This document shows, in pieces, positions 36,019 through 44,121 of a stretch of DNA of 64,000 nucleotides. Source of the stretch: Bermanella sp047628755 (GTDB taxonomy: Bacteria; Pseudomonadota; Gammaproteobacteria; Pseudomonadales; Oceanobacteraceae); the NCBI GenBank assembly GCA_047628755.1, contig JBLHVV010000002.1, positions 1 to 64,000 on the forward strand, in the 5' to 3' direction. Each line of letters starts with the position of its first letter. Position 1 is the stretch's first letter. The position numbers and the translations under genes are program-made. The notes beneath the pieces were generated by a model. That model made no database searches and was not told where the DNA came from. It was given only the letters and a program-made list of their open reading frames with translations.

Positions 36019-36768
36019 ATGAAATATTTAATATTCGTTAGTACAATTTTTGTAGCTTTACTCGCTGGTTGCGGCAATCAATCGTCGCAGAATGATAACG
36101 TTAATCCTGATAATTTATACGCCTTAAGGGGGGTAGATAATTCATGGCCACCAATGGGAGAAAGTAATAATGTAGTGTCTAAAAACTTAGTTGCACAAAA
36201 TTTTTACTTAATAGTCGATGGCTCTGGGTCGATGGCCAGTATAGAGTGCTCGAATAACCGTCCTAAAATGGAAGTGGCTAAAATAGCATTAAAGGAATTT
36301 GTCAATAAAATTCCTACTGACGCAAATATAGGGATGCTAACCTTTGATAATACTGGTATCCGTGAAACTCAACAGCTTGGATTAAATAATTCAAACGCTA
36401 TTAAAAGTTCTATTCAAGGTTTAAGAACTGGTAGAGGCACTCCTCTTCGAACAGCGATTGATCACGGTTACGCTGCGCTTACGGCACAAGCTAAACAACA
36501 ATTAGGATATGGTGAATATCACTTGGTTGTTGTGACTGATGGCTCAGCAGATATAGATCAATCACCTGACACTATTGTCAGTACTGTATTAAGTGACTCG
36601 CCAGTGAACATCCATACCATTGGGTTTTGCTTAAATCAGAGTCATGCTTTAAATATACCTGGTAAAACCCTCTATAAAGCAGCAGACAATCCAGAAGCAT
36701 TAGCAGAAGGGTTAGAGTCGGTATTAGCCGAAGCACCTGATTTCAACGTTGACTCTTTTGGAGGGTAA
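36019..36768 (+). CDS. Lipoprotein with von Willebrand factor A domain
   Basis: A 249-residue lipoprotein. The lipobox LAGC gives lipidated Cys18; the next residue is Gly, not Asp, which favours the outer membrane. A linker follows, then a VWA domain (about 60-240) with a complete metal-ion-dependent adhesion site: DGSGS (Asp67, Ser69, Ser71), Thr141 in RGTPLRT and Asp174 in VVTDGSAD. It should bind a partner through a divalent cation. The start at 36019 has AAGGA seven bases before; a longer frame reaching into the previous gene is unlikely. Gene spacing on both sides is below 20 bases. Confidence 0.88.
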   Translation: MKYLIFVSTIFVALLAGCGNQSSQNDNVNPDNLYALRGVDNSWPPMGESNNVVSKNLVAQNFYLIVDGSGSMASIECSNNRPKMEVAKIALKEFVNKIPTDANIGMLTFDNTGIRETQQLGLNNSNAIKSSIQGLRTGRGTPLRTAIDHGYAALTAQAKQQLGYGEYHLVVVTDGSADIDQSPDTIVSTVLSDSPVNIHTIGFCLNQSHALNIPGKTLYKAADNPEALAEGLESVLAEAPDFNVDSFGG

Positions 36769-36774
36769 TCAGTA

Positions 36775-38322
36775 ATGGCGTCCCACTCAAAAATTGCATT
36801 ATCTCTAGTCGTCGTAGGAATATTAGGTATTGGCACATGGAAGTTTGTAGAACCCATGCTGGCCATGTCAGCACAAAATCAAGTCTCTGATGCAGGTGTT
36901 AATGGCACGATTACAGTCGCTGTTGACGGTTGGGTAGGATACTTCCCTATGTGTTCATCCGAGATTAAGAAAAGATTAAATCGTGACGGGTATGGGTTAC
37001 GCTGCATTGATGATTTAGCGGACTATAAAGATCGCTATAAAAAACTAAAGCGAAATCAATATGACTTTGCAGTTGGCACCGTTGATAGCTACATACTAAA
37101 CGGAGAATATGTCAATTACCCTGGACCCATTGTGGCTGTCATTGATGAATCGAAAGGGGGCGATGCAATCGTCGCTAGAAAAAGTCTTATCCCTAATTTG
37201 GATGCTCTGAAACAAGCATCAGAGCTTAAGGTTGCTTTTACCGAAAACTCACCAAGTCATCATTTACTTAAAAGTGTTGCTAGTCATTTTGATGTTCCGG
37301 TTTTTAAAAATGAATCGAATTTTATTCTTAGTGATGGATCAACGGGTGCCCTAGCAGCTTTAAAATCAGGAGAAGCAGATGTGGGAATACTTTGGGAACC
37401 CGATGTTTCTAAAGCGCTAAAGGATAAAGACTTTGTGCGATTACTAGGAACAGAAGATACAAAAAGACTCATTGTTGACGTATTAATCGCTTCACAAGAA
37501 ACAGCCCAGGATAAGCCTGAAATGGTCATATCTTTTCTAAAAGCATATTTCGCTACGTTAAAACATTACAGGTTAAACAAAGATGATTTAATTAACGATA
37601 TCGCCAAACATTATCGAGTAACAGAACGTGTCGCAGCATCTTTATTAGAGGGTGTGGCGTGGGCAAATCTTAGTGATAATGCAGATTTTTGGTTCGATGT
37701 ATCCGGTACAGCTGAATCTGAGCAAGGTCTCGTTGATACTATTGAATCCGTCATCATAGTGTTGTTGGATAACAAAGACTTTAAACGAAATCCGCTCCCT
37801 AATGAAGACTCATATTCACTATTCAACAGCACATTTATTAGCGATCTATATAAAAGATATGCACATGCAGGGGGTTTTGTTACTCCCGGAGCTAAAAAGA
37901 AAGGGAATATAACCACATTTAGAGCGCTTTCCAGTAATCAATGGGACATGTTAAGAGACGTTGGATCATTGAAGTCACGAAATATTTCTTTTACATCAGG
38001 TACTGATAGCTTAACGCAAGAAGGAAAAAAACAATTGGATGCCTTAATGAGTGATTTAAAACACTATCCAAACTTCCGAGTTGAGCCCAGAGGCCATACA
38101 GGTACCCGTGGGGATAAAGTTGCGAACCAAATCTTAAGTAATGAAAGAGCGCAAGCTGTTCTAAGCTATTTAAGTATCACTCATTCTATTCATGCAAATA
38201 GAGTTCGAGCAGTTGGGTTTGGTGGTAACAAACCCTTAAAACGACAGTCTGGTGAGTCAAACAGATCTTATAGCTATCGCTTACCACGTGTCGAGATAGC
38301 ATTGTTAAGAGAAGAGTTATAA
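36775..38322 (+). CDS. Substrate-binding protein fused to a C-terminal OmpA-like domain (second copy)
   Basis: A 515-residue protein with an N-terminal membrane helix (about 7-25) that looks more like an uncleaved anchor than a signal peptide. Residues about 44-340 form an NMT1/TauA-type binding fold (TITVAVDGWVGYFPM, SDGSTGALAALKSGEADVGILWEPD). Residues about 400-512 form an OmpA-like domain with NISFTSGTDSLTQEG, EPRGHTG and LSNERAQAVLSYL, the last holding the Arg that binds the peptidoglycan diamino acid in the family. It is only distantly similar to the copy upstream, so the two probably have different ligands or positions. It begins six bases after the VWA gene. Confidence 0.88.
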   Translation: MASHSKIALSLVVVGILGIGTWKFVEPMLAMSAQNQVSDAGVNGTITVAVDGWVGYFPMCSSEIKKRLNRDGYGLRCIDDLADYKDRYKKLKRNQYDFAVGTVDSYILNGEYVNYPGPIVAVIDESKGGDAIVARKSLIPNLDALKQASELKVAFTENSPSHHLLKSVASHFDVPVFKNESNFILSDGSTGALAALKSGEADVGILWEPDVSKALKDKDFVRLLGTEDTKRLIVDVLIASQETAQDKPEMVISFLKAYFATLKHYRLNKDDLINDIAKHYRVTERVAASLLEGVAWANLSDNADFWFDVSGTAESEQGLVDTIESVIIVLLDNKDFKRNPLPNEDSYSLFNSTFISDLYKRYAHAGGFVTPGAKKKGNITTFRALSSNQWDMLRDVGSLKSRNISFTSGTDSLTQEGKKQLDALMSDLKHYPNFRVEPRGHTGTRGDKVANQILSNERAQAVLSYLSITHSIHANRVRAVGFGGNKPLKRQSGESNRSYSYRLPRVEIALLREEL

Positions 38323-38324
38323 CT

Positions 38325-39140
38325 ATGTCTGATATGCGTTCAATCGTAAAACAGCTTGAGCCAGCAGAATTAAAAAAAGCAGTTGTCTCTGCCGCAATTC
38401 AATCACCTGGCACACTTTATCCCGCTGTTGTAGCTATGTTAGCGGGATGTTATGGCGCCTTATTCTCGTTTAGTCCAATTGTGATTGGATTAGCCGTTGT
38501 TGGTGGCCTTGCTTCAGCAATTAACTCTGGCGTTCAATTTGGTGTACAAGGAGATAAACATGCTAATACGATTGTTATGCGTTATCGAGAAGAGCTAAAA
38601 CTTAAGCGGGTAAAAACACTATTAGCATTGAAGCAAAAGCTATCTAAACATCCTGGCAGTTTGTCGCTTAAACAAGTTGACTTATTTAATGCTAAATATA
38701 ATAACTTTGTAGAAATTTTAGATCAGAAGTTAAACCCTGGTGAGCTTACCTATAATCGGTATTTAACCATCGCTGAGCAAGTATTTCTTGCTGGTTTAGA
38801 TAATTTAGAGCATTACTCTATTTCAAAGGATAGTGTCAAAGCTATTGATACAACGCACATAACGCAAGAAATTAGTCGTTTAGATAAAATAAAAGATAAA
38901 AATAATACCAGTGCTAAAACGTATGAAGAATTAACAGAAAGAATGCGCTTGCACCAAATGCAAATCAATAAAGCAGACAACTATTTACTTGAAAATGAGC
39001 AAGCATTGACTCAACTGGATTCAGTTACTACGCGAATCGCCAATATTAATACCACACAATCCCATGCAGAAGTGGATTTAGAGTCTGCAATGGATGAACT
39101 TAAGTACTTAATTGATAAAACTGAAACATACTCAAACTAA
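38325..39140 (+). CDS. Two-helix membrane protein, XpaC-like
   Basis: A 271-residue protein with a short cytosolic start, two close membrane helices (about 30-48 and 52-68) and a long helical, charged C-terminal part (about 80-271). This layout, together with a TelA-family gene directly downstream, matches XpaC (5-bromo-4-chloroindolyl phosphate hydrolysis family), which is paired with TelA proteins in Bacillus (xpaC-yaaN). The assignment rests on architecture and context more than on sequence motifs. It starts two bases after the previous stop codon. Confidence 0.6.
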   Translation: MSDMRSIVKQLEPAELKKAVVSAAIQSPGTLYPAVVAMLAGCYGALFSFSPIVIGLAVVGGLASAINSGVQFGVQGDKHANTIVMRYREELKLKRVKTLLALKQKLSKHPGSLSLKQVDLFNAKYNNFVEILDQKLNPGELTYNRYLTIAEQVFLAGLDNLEHYSISKDSVKAIDTTHITQEISRLDKIKDKNNTSAKTYEELTERMRLHQMQINKADNYLLENEQALTQLDSVTTRIANINTTQSHAEVDLESAMDELKYLIDKTETYSN

Positions 39141-39152
39141 TAGGAAAACACA

Positions 39153-40364
39153 ATGGAAATCGCACTAGCAGAAAAAGCACCCGAAGCAATCACTATTGAA
39201 AATATATCACAAGAGTTAAAACTTGATGAAGGAAATAGCGAAGTGGCTGTTATCACTCAAGAAAACCCTGAAATAATTAAGAAAGCTGATGATTTAATTA
39301 AAAGCCTTCTGGCGTTAACAGACAAAGATCTACGAGAAAAACAAAAGTTCTCTGATGCGATTCAAACAATTGGGGCGCCAATTCAACAGAAACTGGCTCA
39401 ACAAAGTAAATTATTAAAAGCACCAATGGCTGCTCTTATTCAGGATGCAAATGACGGTGGCCTAGTGGCGAATGGATTGCTATCTCTTCAAGAAAATGTG
39501 AATGAAATTAACCCAAACAGGGTTGATTTTTCTATGGGTACAGTTCGACGATTATTGTCAAAAATCCCAGGCTTTGGAACACCAATATCTAAGTGGTTTG
39601 CTAAATATCAAGCTGTAGATAGCGTAATTAATGATGTGGTTAAAAGTTTGGAGGACGGAAAAGGACAATTGCAACGTGATAATACCACGTTGCGAGACGA
39701 TCAAATTAGAATGCGTGAATTAACTTTTCAGCTAGAAGATTATATTAAACTTGCTCAAGTTATGGATATCAAACTTGAAGAGGTTATAAAAGCGTTACCT
39801 GCCGGGGAAGATGTTAAACGTAAATTCCTAGAGGAAGAGCTTCTATTCTCTTTAAAGCAGCGAATTATTGATTTACAACAACAACGAGCAGTAAATCAAC
39901 AAGGTGTAGTCGCCACAGAAGTTATCCTTAGAAACAATCGTGAACTGATTAATGGTGTTAACAGAGCATTGAATGTCACCGTCACGGCATTAAATACTGC
40001 CGCCACATTACAAATTGCATTACAGAGACAGAGAAAGGTACTTGAAGGCGTTCAAGCAGTAACTAAGACCACTAATGACTTGATTGCTGGAACTGCAGAA
40101 CAATTAAAAACACAAGGGACTCAAATCCAACAACAAGCAACGGAAGCTACTCTTGATATTGAAACACTTAAAAAAGCGTTTGCCGATGTTGACACAGCTC
40201 TTAACGATATTAGCCAGTTCAGACGCAATGCCCTTCCTCAAATGGCTACTTCTATTAAAGAACTTGATGATATGACTGGAAAAATGGAAAAAGCGATTAC
40301 TAGTATGGAAAAAGGCAATCAGGTAAGTGATACCTTTTCCATAACATTGAATAACGAGGCATAG
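39153..40364 (+). CDS. TelA/KlaA-family protein (toxic anion resistance family)
   Basis: A 403-residue cytosolic, mostly coiled-coil protein of the TelA family (PF05816). Visible features are the N-terminal SDAIQTIGAPIQQKLAQQS helix, the GTVRRLLSKIPGFGTPISKWFAKYQ segment typical of the family, LAQVMDIKLEEVIKALP, and the C-terminal ALNTAATLQIALQRQRKVLEGVQAV helix. TelA proteins are linked to tellurite, envelope and antibiotic stress, but the mechanism is not settled. It closes the operon, 12 bases after the XpaC-like gene. Confidence 0.85.
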   Translation: MEIALAEKAPEAITIENISQELKLDEGNSEVAVITQENPEIIKKADDLIKSLLALTDKDLREKQKFSDAIQTIGAPIQQKLAQQSKLLKAPMAALIQDANDGGLVANGLLSLQENVNEINPNRVDFSMGTVRRLLSKIPGFGTPISKWFAKYQAVDSVINDVVKSLEDGKGQLQRDNTTLRDDQIRMRELTFQLEDYIKLAQVMDIKLEEVIKALPAGEDVKRKFLEEELLFSLKQRIIDLQQQRAVNQQGVVATEVILRNNRELINGVNRALNVTVTALNTAATLQIALQRQRKVLEGVQAVTKTTNDLIAGTAEQLKTQGTQIQQQATEATLDIETLKKAFADVDTALNDISQFRRNALPQMATSIKELDDMTGKMEKAITSMEKGNQVSDTFSITLNNEA

Positions 40365-40399
40365 AACTAGCTCGCATTAAAAACATCTAAATCATTTTC

Positions 40400-40458
40400 A
40401 GCCAGTGCAATGATATCCAGAGCAGTGATCGATTTAAACTGGCTTGGATTCGTTGCAC
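40400..40458 (+). other. Overlapping inverted repeats after the TelA gene
   Basis: AGCCAGT (40400-40406) matches ACTGGCT (40438-40444), and GTGCAA (40405-40410) matches TTGCAC (40453-40458). The left arms overlap, so only one pairing can form fully at a time. No T-run follows. It may be a 3'-end structure of the operon. Confidence 0.3.
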
Positions 40459-40483
40459 AGGTTGGGAGTCATTGCCTATCTCC

Positions 40484-41221
40484 CTAAGGTAATTGACTAA
40501 TCCCAGATTCAATCACTTCGTTAACTTTTTTCTTAGTTGCATACACTAAAAAATAAGCACTTTGATCACTATAATTAACCACACCTTCCTCAATGAACTC
40601 CCATTTATTTTTAGCCGATATAAGTTTTTTAGCCAACGTATCGTCGTTAGAACTGCTAGCAAATTTATCTAAAGAAAGTTTAAATTCTTGGCTCATTGTA
40701 GCTGGGTCTAAGCGCTGTGACTCTGTATTACTAAGTGAAAGTGCGCCGTTGTAGACACTGGCAATATCAAAAAAACGTGCAATGATTGATTCAATCTGAA
40801 GTAATGCAAATTGATATTTTTCCTCTTCACTTAAAGGCTTAGTTTTTTTAGTTAAAGACAATTGGTAAAGGTCTGTTTGATAAGTCCTAAGGTCTCGTCG
40901 CACTTCAGCATCGATATCCCAACCGTAATCACTAGAGTAAGAAATAATAACCAAGTCTTTTAATTTACCCCATGATGCGTTTAGTTTTTCTGCCTGCACT
41001 GGGTCTTCATTGTAATAAGCTTTTAGGGTTGAATTTGCTTTTTTCTTATAAGACTCTAAATCTTTTTCGTATTTTTTATTACCCTCAGACAAGCCTTGCA
41101 TATAAAGTGCTGACATGGTCTGACTCACCGCCTGAGTATGCTTAAACAGCGCGATAGAAGAGTATGCTGAAGCTGGCAAGCACAGCAAGATCAATAAAAT
41201 AAAACGTCTCAATAAGATCAT
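40484..41221 (-). CDS. Hypothetical secreted helical protein
   Basis: A 245-residue protein with a signal peptide (MILLRRFILLILLCLPASAYS) and an almost entirely helical, Lys/Glu/Ser-rich mature part. No family is recognised. It converges on the TelA gene and lies about 170 bases from trxC, which it follows on the same strand. It may belong to the accessory region between tRNA-Met and trxC, but nothing ties it to the operon opposite. Confidence 0.6.
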   Translation of the reverse strand: MILLRRFILLILLCLPASAYSSIALFKHTQAVSQTMSALYMQGLSEGNKKYEKDLESYKKKANSTLKAYYNEDPVQAEKLNASWGKLKDLVIISYSSDYGWDIDAEVRRDLRTYQTDLYQLSLTKKTKPLSEEEKYQFALLQIESIIARFFDIASVYNGALSLSNTESQRLDPATMSQEFKLSLDKFASSSNDDTLAKKLISAKNKWEFIEEGVVNYSDQSAYFLVYATKKKVNEVIESGISQLP

Positions 41222-41392
41222 TTTTTTTGCTCTTTATGTTTTTGATGCTATTAAATAGCTTATTCTAATTGAATTTTTTTAGCGGTTACATATAATTCCA
41301 ATAGTTACGCTAAAACTATGCTGTTTGGCACATTTTATCAATATAAAGTTTACCGCTCTATTAAGCCTAACAAACTAGATTGAATGGCCGCT

Positions 41393-41815
41393 TTAAATAT
41401 TTGATTCTAGCCAAGTATTTAATTGGCTTTGCGGCAGGGCACCAGCTATCTCTGCCAGAATTGCCCCATGCTTAAAAATCTTTAAAGTAGGTATGCTGCG
41501 AATCCCATACTGCGTAGCCAGTTGCTGTTGCTCCTCTGTGTTTACTTTTATAAACACAGCCTTTCCTAAAAAGTTACCCGCCGCAGCTGTAAAGGTAGGC
41601 GCCATAGCCTTACAAGGGCCACACCAAGGGGCCCAGAAATCAACCACAATAGGGATGTCTGATTTTTGTATAAGCTTGTTAAACAGAGCAGGCGCTGCAT
41701 CAACAACATTTCCAGAAAGCACCACTTTATGGCACTTCCCACATTTAGGACTATCTTTTAATCGATCGTCAGCGACTCTATTTACGGATAAACAGCTGGT
41801 GCAAATCAAAAACAT
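41393..41815 (-). CDS. trxC: Thioredoxin 2
   Basis: Zinc-containing thioredoxin, 140 residues. The N-terminal zinc module has two Cys pairs (CTSC and CGKC). The thioredoxin fold follows with active site WAPWCGPCKAM and cis-Pro in IRSIPTLKIF. It lies 18 bases downstream of bioD on the same strand, so it may be transcribed with the biotin genes. In enterobacteria trxC responds to OxyR; no such site was identified here. Confidence 0.93.
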   Translation of the reverse strand: MFLICTSCLSVNRVADDRLKDSPKCGKCHKVVLSGNVVDAAPALFNKLIQKSDIPIVVDFWAPWCGPCKAMAPTFTAAAGNFLGKAVFIKVNTEEQQQLATQYGIRSIPTLKIFKHGAILAEIAGALPQSQLNTWLESNI

Positions 41816-41833
41816 ATAAATCTCTATTCGCTT

Positions 41834-42514
41834 TTATACTTTAGGCAGAGTTAAGAATTTTGCCGCATTTTCGGCTGTGGGGTTTTCTAGGTGGGGTACA
41901 ATACCTAAGCATTGGGCGGGAATCATAGCATGAAGGGTTTCTATATTTTCTTCATAAACTAACATGTCAGTATCAACTTTAGACGCCACCCAGCCAGCAA
42001 TCGCTAATCCATCGCGCTGAATTGCTTCTACTGTTAACAATGCATGGTTCAAGCAACCTAGCTTCATGCCAATTACAAGAATAACAGGTAACTTTAATTC
42101 TTTAGCAACGTCGGCTAAGGTTTCTCTAGGATTCAATGGAACCTTGTATCCGCCCGCCCCTTCAATTATTACAAACTCAGAACGGTTGATCATTAATACA
42201 CCCCGTAATAATCCAATAGTCCTGTCAGCACTTAGTGGCTTGCGTAGCTTTTGGCCAGCAATATGAGGCGCTATAGGTTCGACAAATGAAATTGGGTTTA
42301 CTTGTTCGTATGGAATTTTATCTGTACTTTGCTCAATTAATTTTAACGCATCGTCGTTTCTCAAACCATTGGGGGTTTGCTCACAACCCGCTGCAATGGG
42401 TTTCAGACCCACCGTTGTTAAGCCTTCTAATCTAGCCTTACATAATAAAGCACTGGCTATGAGCGTTTTACCCGCGTCGGTATCAGTTCCTGTTAAAAAG
42501 TATTTTTGTTTCAT
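41834..42514 (-). CDS. bioD: Dethiobiotin synthetase
   Basis: ATP-dependent ring closure of diaminopelargonic acid to dethiobiotin; 226 residues. The P-loop is in FLTGTDTDAGKT, and EGAGGYKVPL carries the metal and substrate residues. It lies 14 bases downstream of bioC. The bioA gene, needed for the preceding step, is not in this window. Confidence 0.95.
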   Translation of the reverse strand: MKQKYFLTGTDTDAGKTLIASALLCKARLEGLTTVGLKPIAAGCEQTPNGLRNDDALKLIEQSTDKIPYEQVNPISFVEPIAPHIAGQKLRKPLSADRTIGLLRGVLMINRSEFVIIEGAGGYKVPLNPRETLADVAKELKLPVILVIGMKLGCLNHALLTVEAIQRDGLAIAGWVASKVDTDMLVYEENIETLHAMIPAQCLGIVPHLENPTAENAAKFLTLPKV

Positions 42515-42528
42515 GGGAATAACCTTTA

Positions 42529-43326
42529 TTAAATCGGCTTTCTAAGTAGGCAGGTAAATACTTTATATCGAGCAGGAATACCTTGATCAATTTTAAAGTC
42601 TGTTAAAGCCTGTGTGAATTTTTTAATAGTACCTGGGCTGGTTAAACTTTTTGCACGTCCGGCAGTAATATTATGTGCACCAATTCTTTTTAAAGAATCG
42701 GTTAGCTCTCTTACCGAGTCATAATATTCAAACTCGGTGGCCAGTAATAACTGTTCAACTTCAAACTGGCTATTGCGCGCATCTACAGATAGCTGACTGC
42801 CGTCGATAAAGTCATTAACATGCTGATATTGATCTGTATTGGCCCAAGCTTGTTTTAGCTCTTTTAAAGTGCCATCCGCTAGGGTACTTAATAACAAGTG
42901 GCCACCAGGTTTTAAGCAGCGGTAAGCCTCAGTCAATACTTGGTTAAAGTCTTCGCACCATTGGACTGCGAAGTTGGAAAAAATAAAATCAAACTGAGCG
43001 TCATTAAATGGCAGTTTTTCTGCATCGCATATGGTGAATTTAAAACTGGGATAATGGCCTTTTGCATAATCCAGCATGCCTTGGGAAAGGTCTCCACCAA
43101 TGATTTTTGCATTAAGATATTTTTGTTTCAATAGTGGCAAACAATAGCCAGTACCACAGCCTAAGTCTAAGATACTTTTTTTATCTTGCTTAGGGCATAG
43201 GTCGATTAACTGATTGGCAATTCGGTGTTGAATTTTTGCATATTCATCATACTGATTAGCGGCTTCGCCAAAGCTATGGGCTACAGCATCTTTTTGCTGT
43301 TTATTTTTTACAACAAGACTATCCAA
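42529..43326 (-). CDS. bioC: Malonyl-ACP O-methyltransferase
   Basis: SAM-dependent methyltransferase that starts pimeloyl synthesis by methylating malonyl-ACP; 265 residues. The SAM-binding motif is ILDLGCGTGYCLPLL, with DLSQGML and FDFIFSNFAVQWCED after it, as in BioC. The start abuts the bioH stop codon with no gap. Confidence 0.93.
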   Translation of the reverse strand: MDSLVVKNKQQKDAVAHSFGEAANQYDEYAKIQHRIANQLIDLCPKQDKKSILDLGCGTGYCLPLLKQKYLNAKIIGGDLSQGMLDYAKGHYPSFKFTICDAEKLPFNDAQFDFIFSNFAVQWCEDFNQVLTEAYRCLKPGGHLLLSTLADGTLKELKQAWANTDQYQHVNDFIDGSQLSVDARNSQFEVEQLLLATEFEYYDSVRELTDSLKRIGAHNITAGRAKSLTSPGTIKKFTQALTDFKIDQGIPARYKVFTCLLRKPI

Positions 43327-44121
43327 TTACTTACCCGCCTGCATAAACGTTAATATACCATTAGCCACTGATTGCGGCTGAGTCACTAGGCAGGCATGAC
43401 TAGCATTAGGCACAAAGCTAACTAAGTGCATGGGGTTTAACTTGTTTAATTCTTGGCTTAATTTATTTGGCACTATAGCATCGTCGGTTGCTAGCACGTG
43501 CATGCATGGCTGCGGCAGTAAGCCTAATAATTTACGGTTATCGATCTGCGATAATAATTGTAACGATGCTTTTAGCACACTGCTTGATGTAGACAAACTT
43601 TGAGTATTTTGTTGTAACCATTTTAAGCTCTGCAACATATCTTTTTGCTCACCCACAACGGTTAAAGCGGCAAACCGCCGTAACGTGGTTTTTACATCGT
43701 CAATGGTTTCCATGAATCCATTGAATAACGGTGAAGGCACACCTTGCTTCCATTGTTTGCTTGCGACAAACTGGGCGTTGCTGCAAATTGTAATCACTCG
43801 TTTAATTTGATCGGGGGCTCTTGCTGCAGCCTGAACCGCCAGCATGCCTCCTAATGACCATCCTAACCAAGTGGCATTTTTTGGAGCAACATCTAGCAAA
43901 GTTGAAATAAGTTTATTAATCTCGTAATCGGCTTCGGCATTTGAACAAGGACTCGTCCCAAAGCCAGGTAAATCTACTGCCACAAAATGAAAGTGCTCAC
44001 TGAATAGTTCCGCTATTGGTTTAAAAACCTGAGCGTTAGATGCCCAACCATGAATACAGAATATGACTGGTAGATTTTTGGCGTTTTTTATATCACCCCA
44101 TGAATGTAACGTTAATGTCAT
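43327..44121 (-). CDS. bioH: Pimeloyl-ACP methyl ester carboxylesterase
   Basis: Alpha/beta hydrolase that removes the methyl group and ends pimeloyl chain growth; 264 residues. The nucleophile lies in LGWSLGG, with Asp in LATDDAIVP and His in NASHACLV. The CIHGWASNAQVF segment gives the oxyanion hole. Its start overlaps the bioF stop by four bases. Confidence 0.93.
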   Translation of the reverse strand: MTLTLHSWGDIKNAKNLPVIFCIHGWASNAQVFKPIAELFSEHFHFVAVDLPGFGTSPCSNAEADYEINKLISTLLDVAPKNATWLGWSLGGMLAVQAAARAPDQIKRVITICSNAQFVASKQWKQGVPSPLFNGFMETIDDVKTTLRRFAALTVVGEQKDMLQSLKWLQQNTQSLSTSSSVLKASLQLLSQIDNRKLLGLLPQPCMHVLATDDAIVPNKLSQELNKLNPMHLVSFVPNASHACLVTQPQSVANGILTFMQAGK

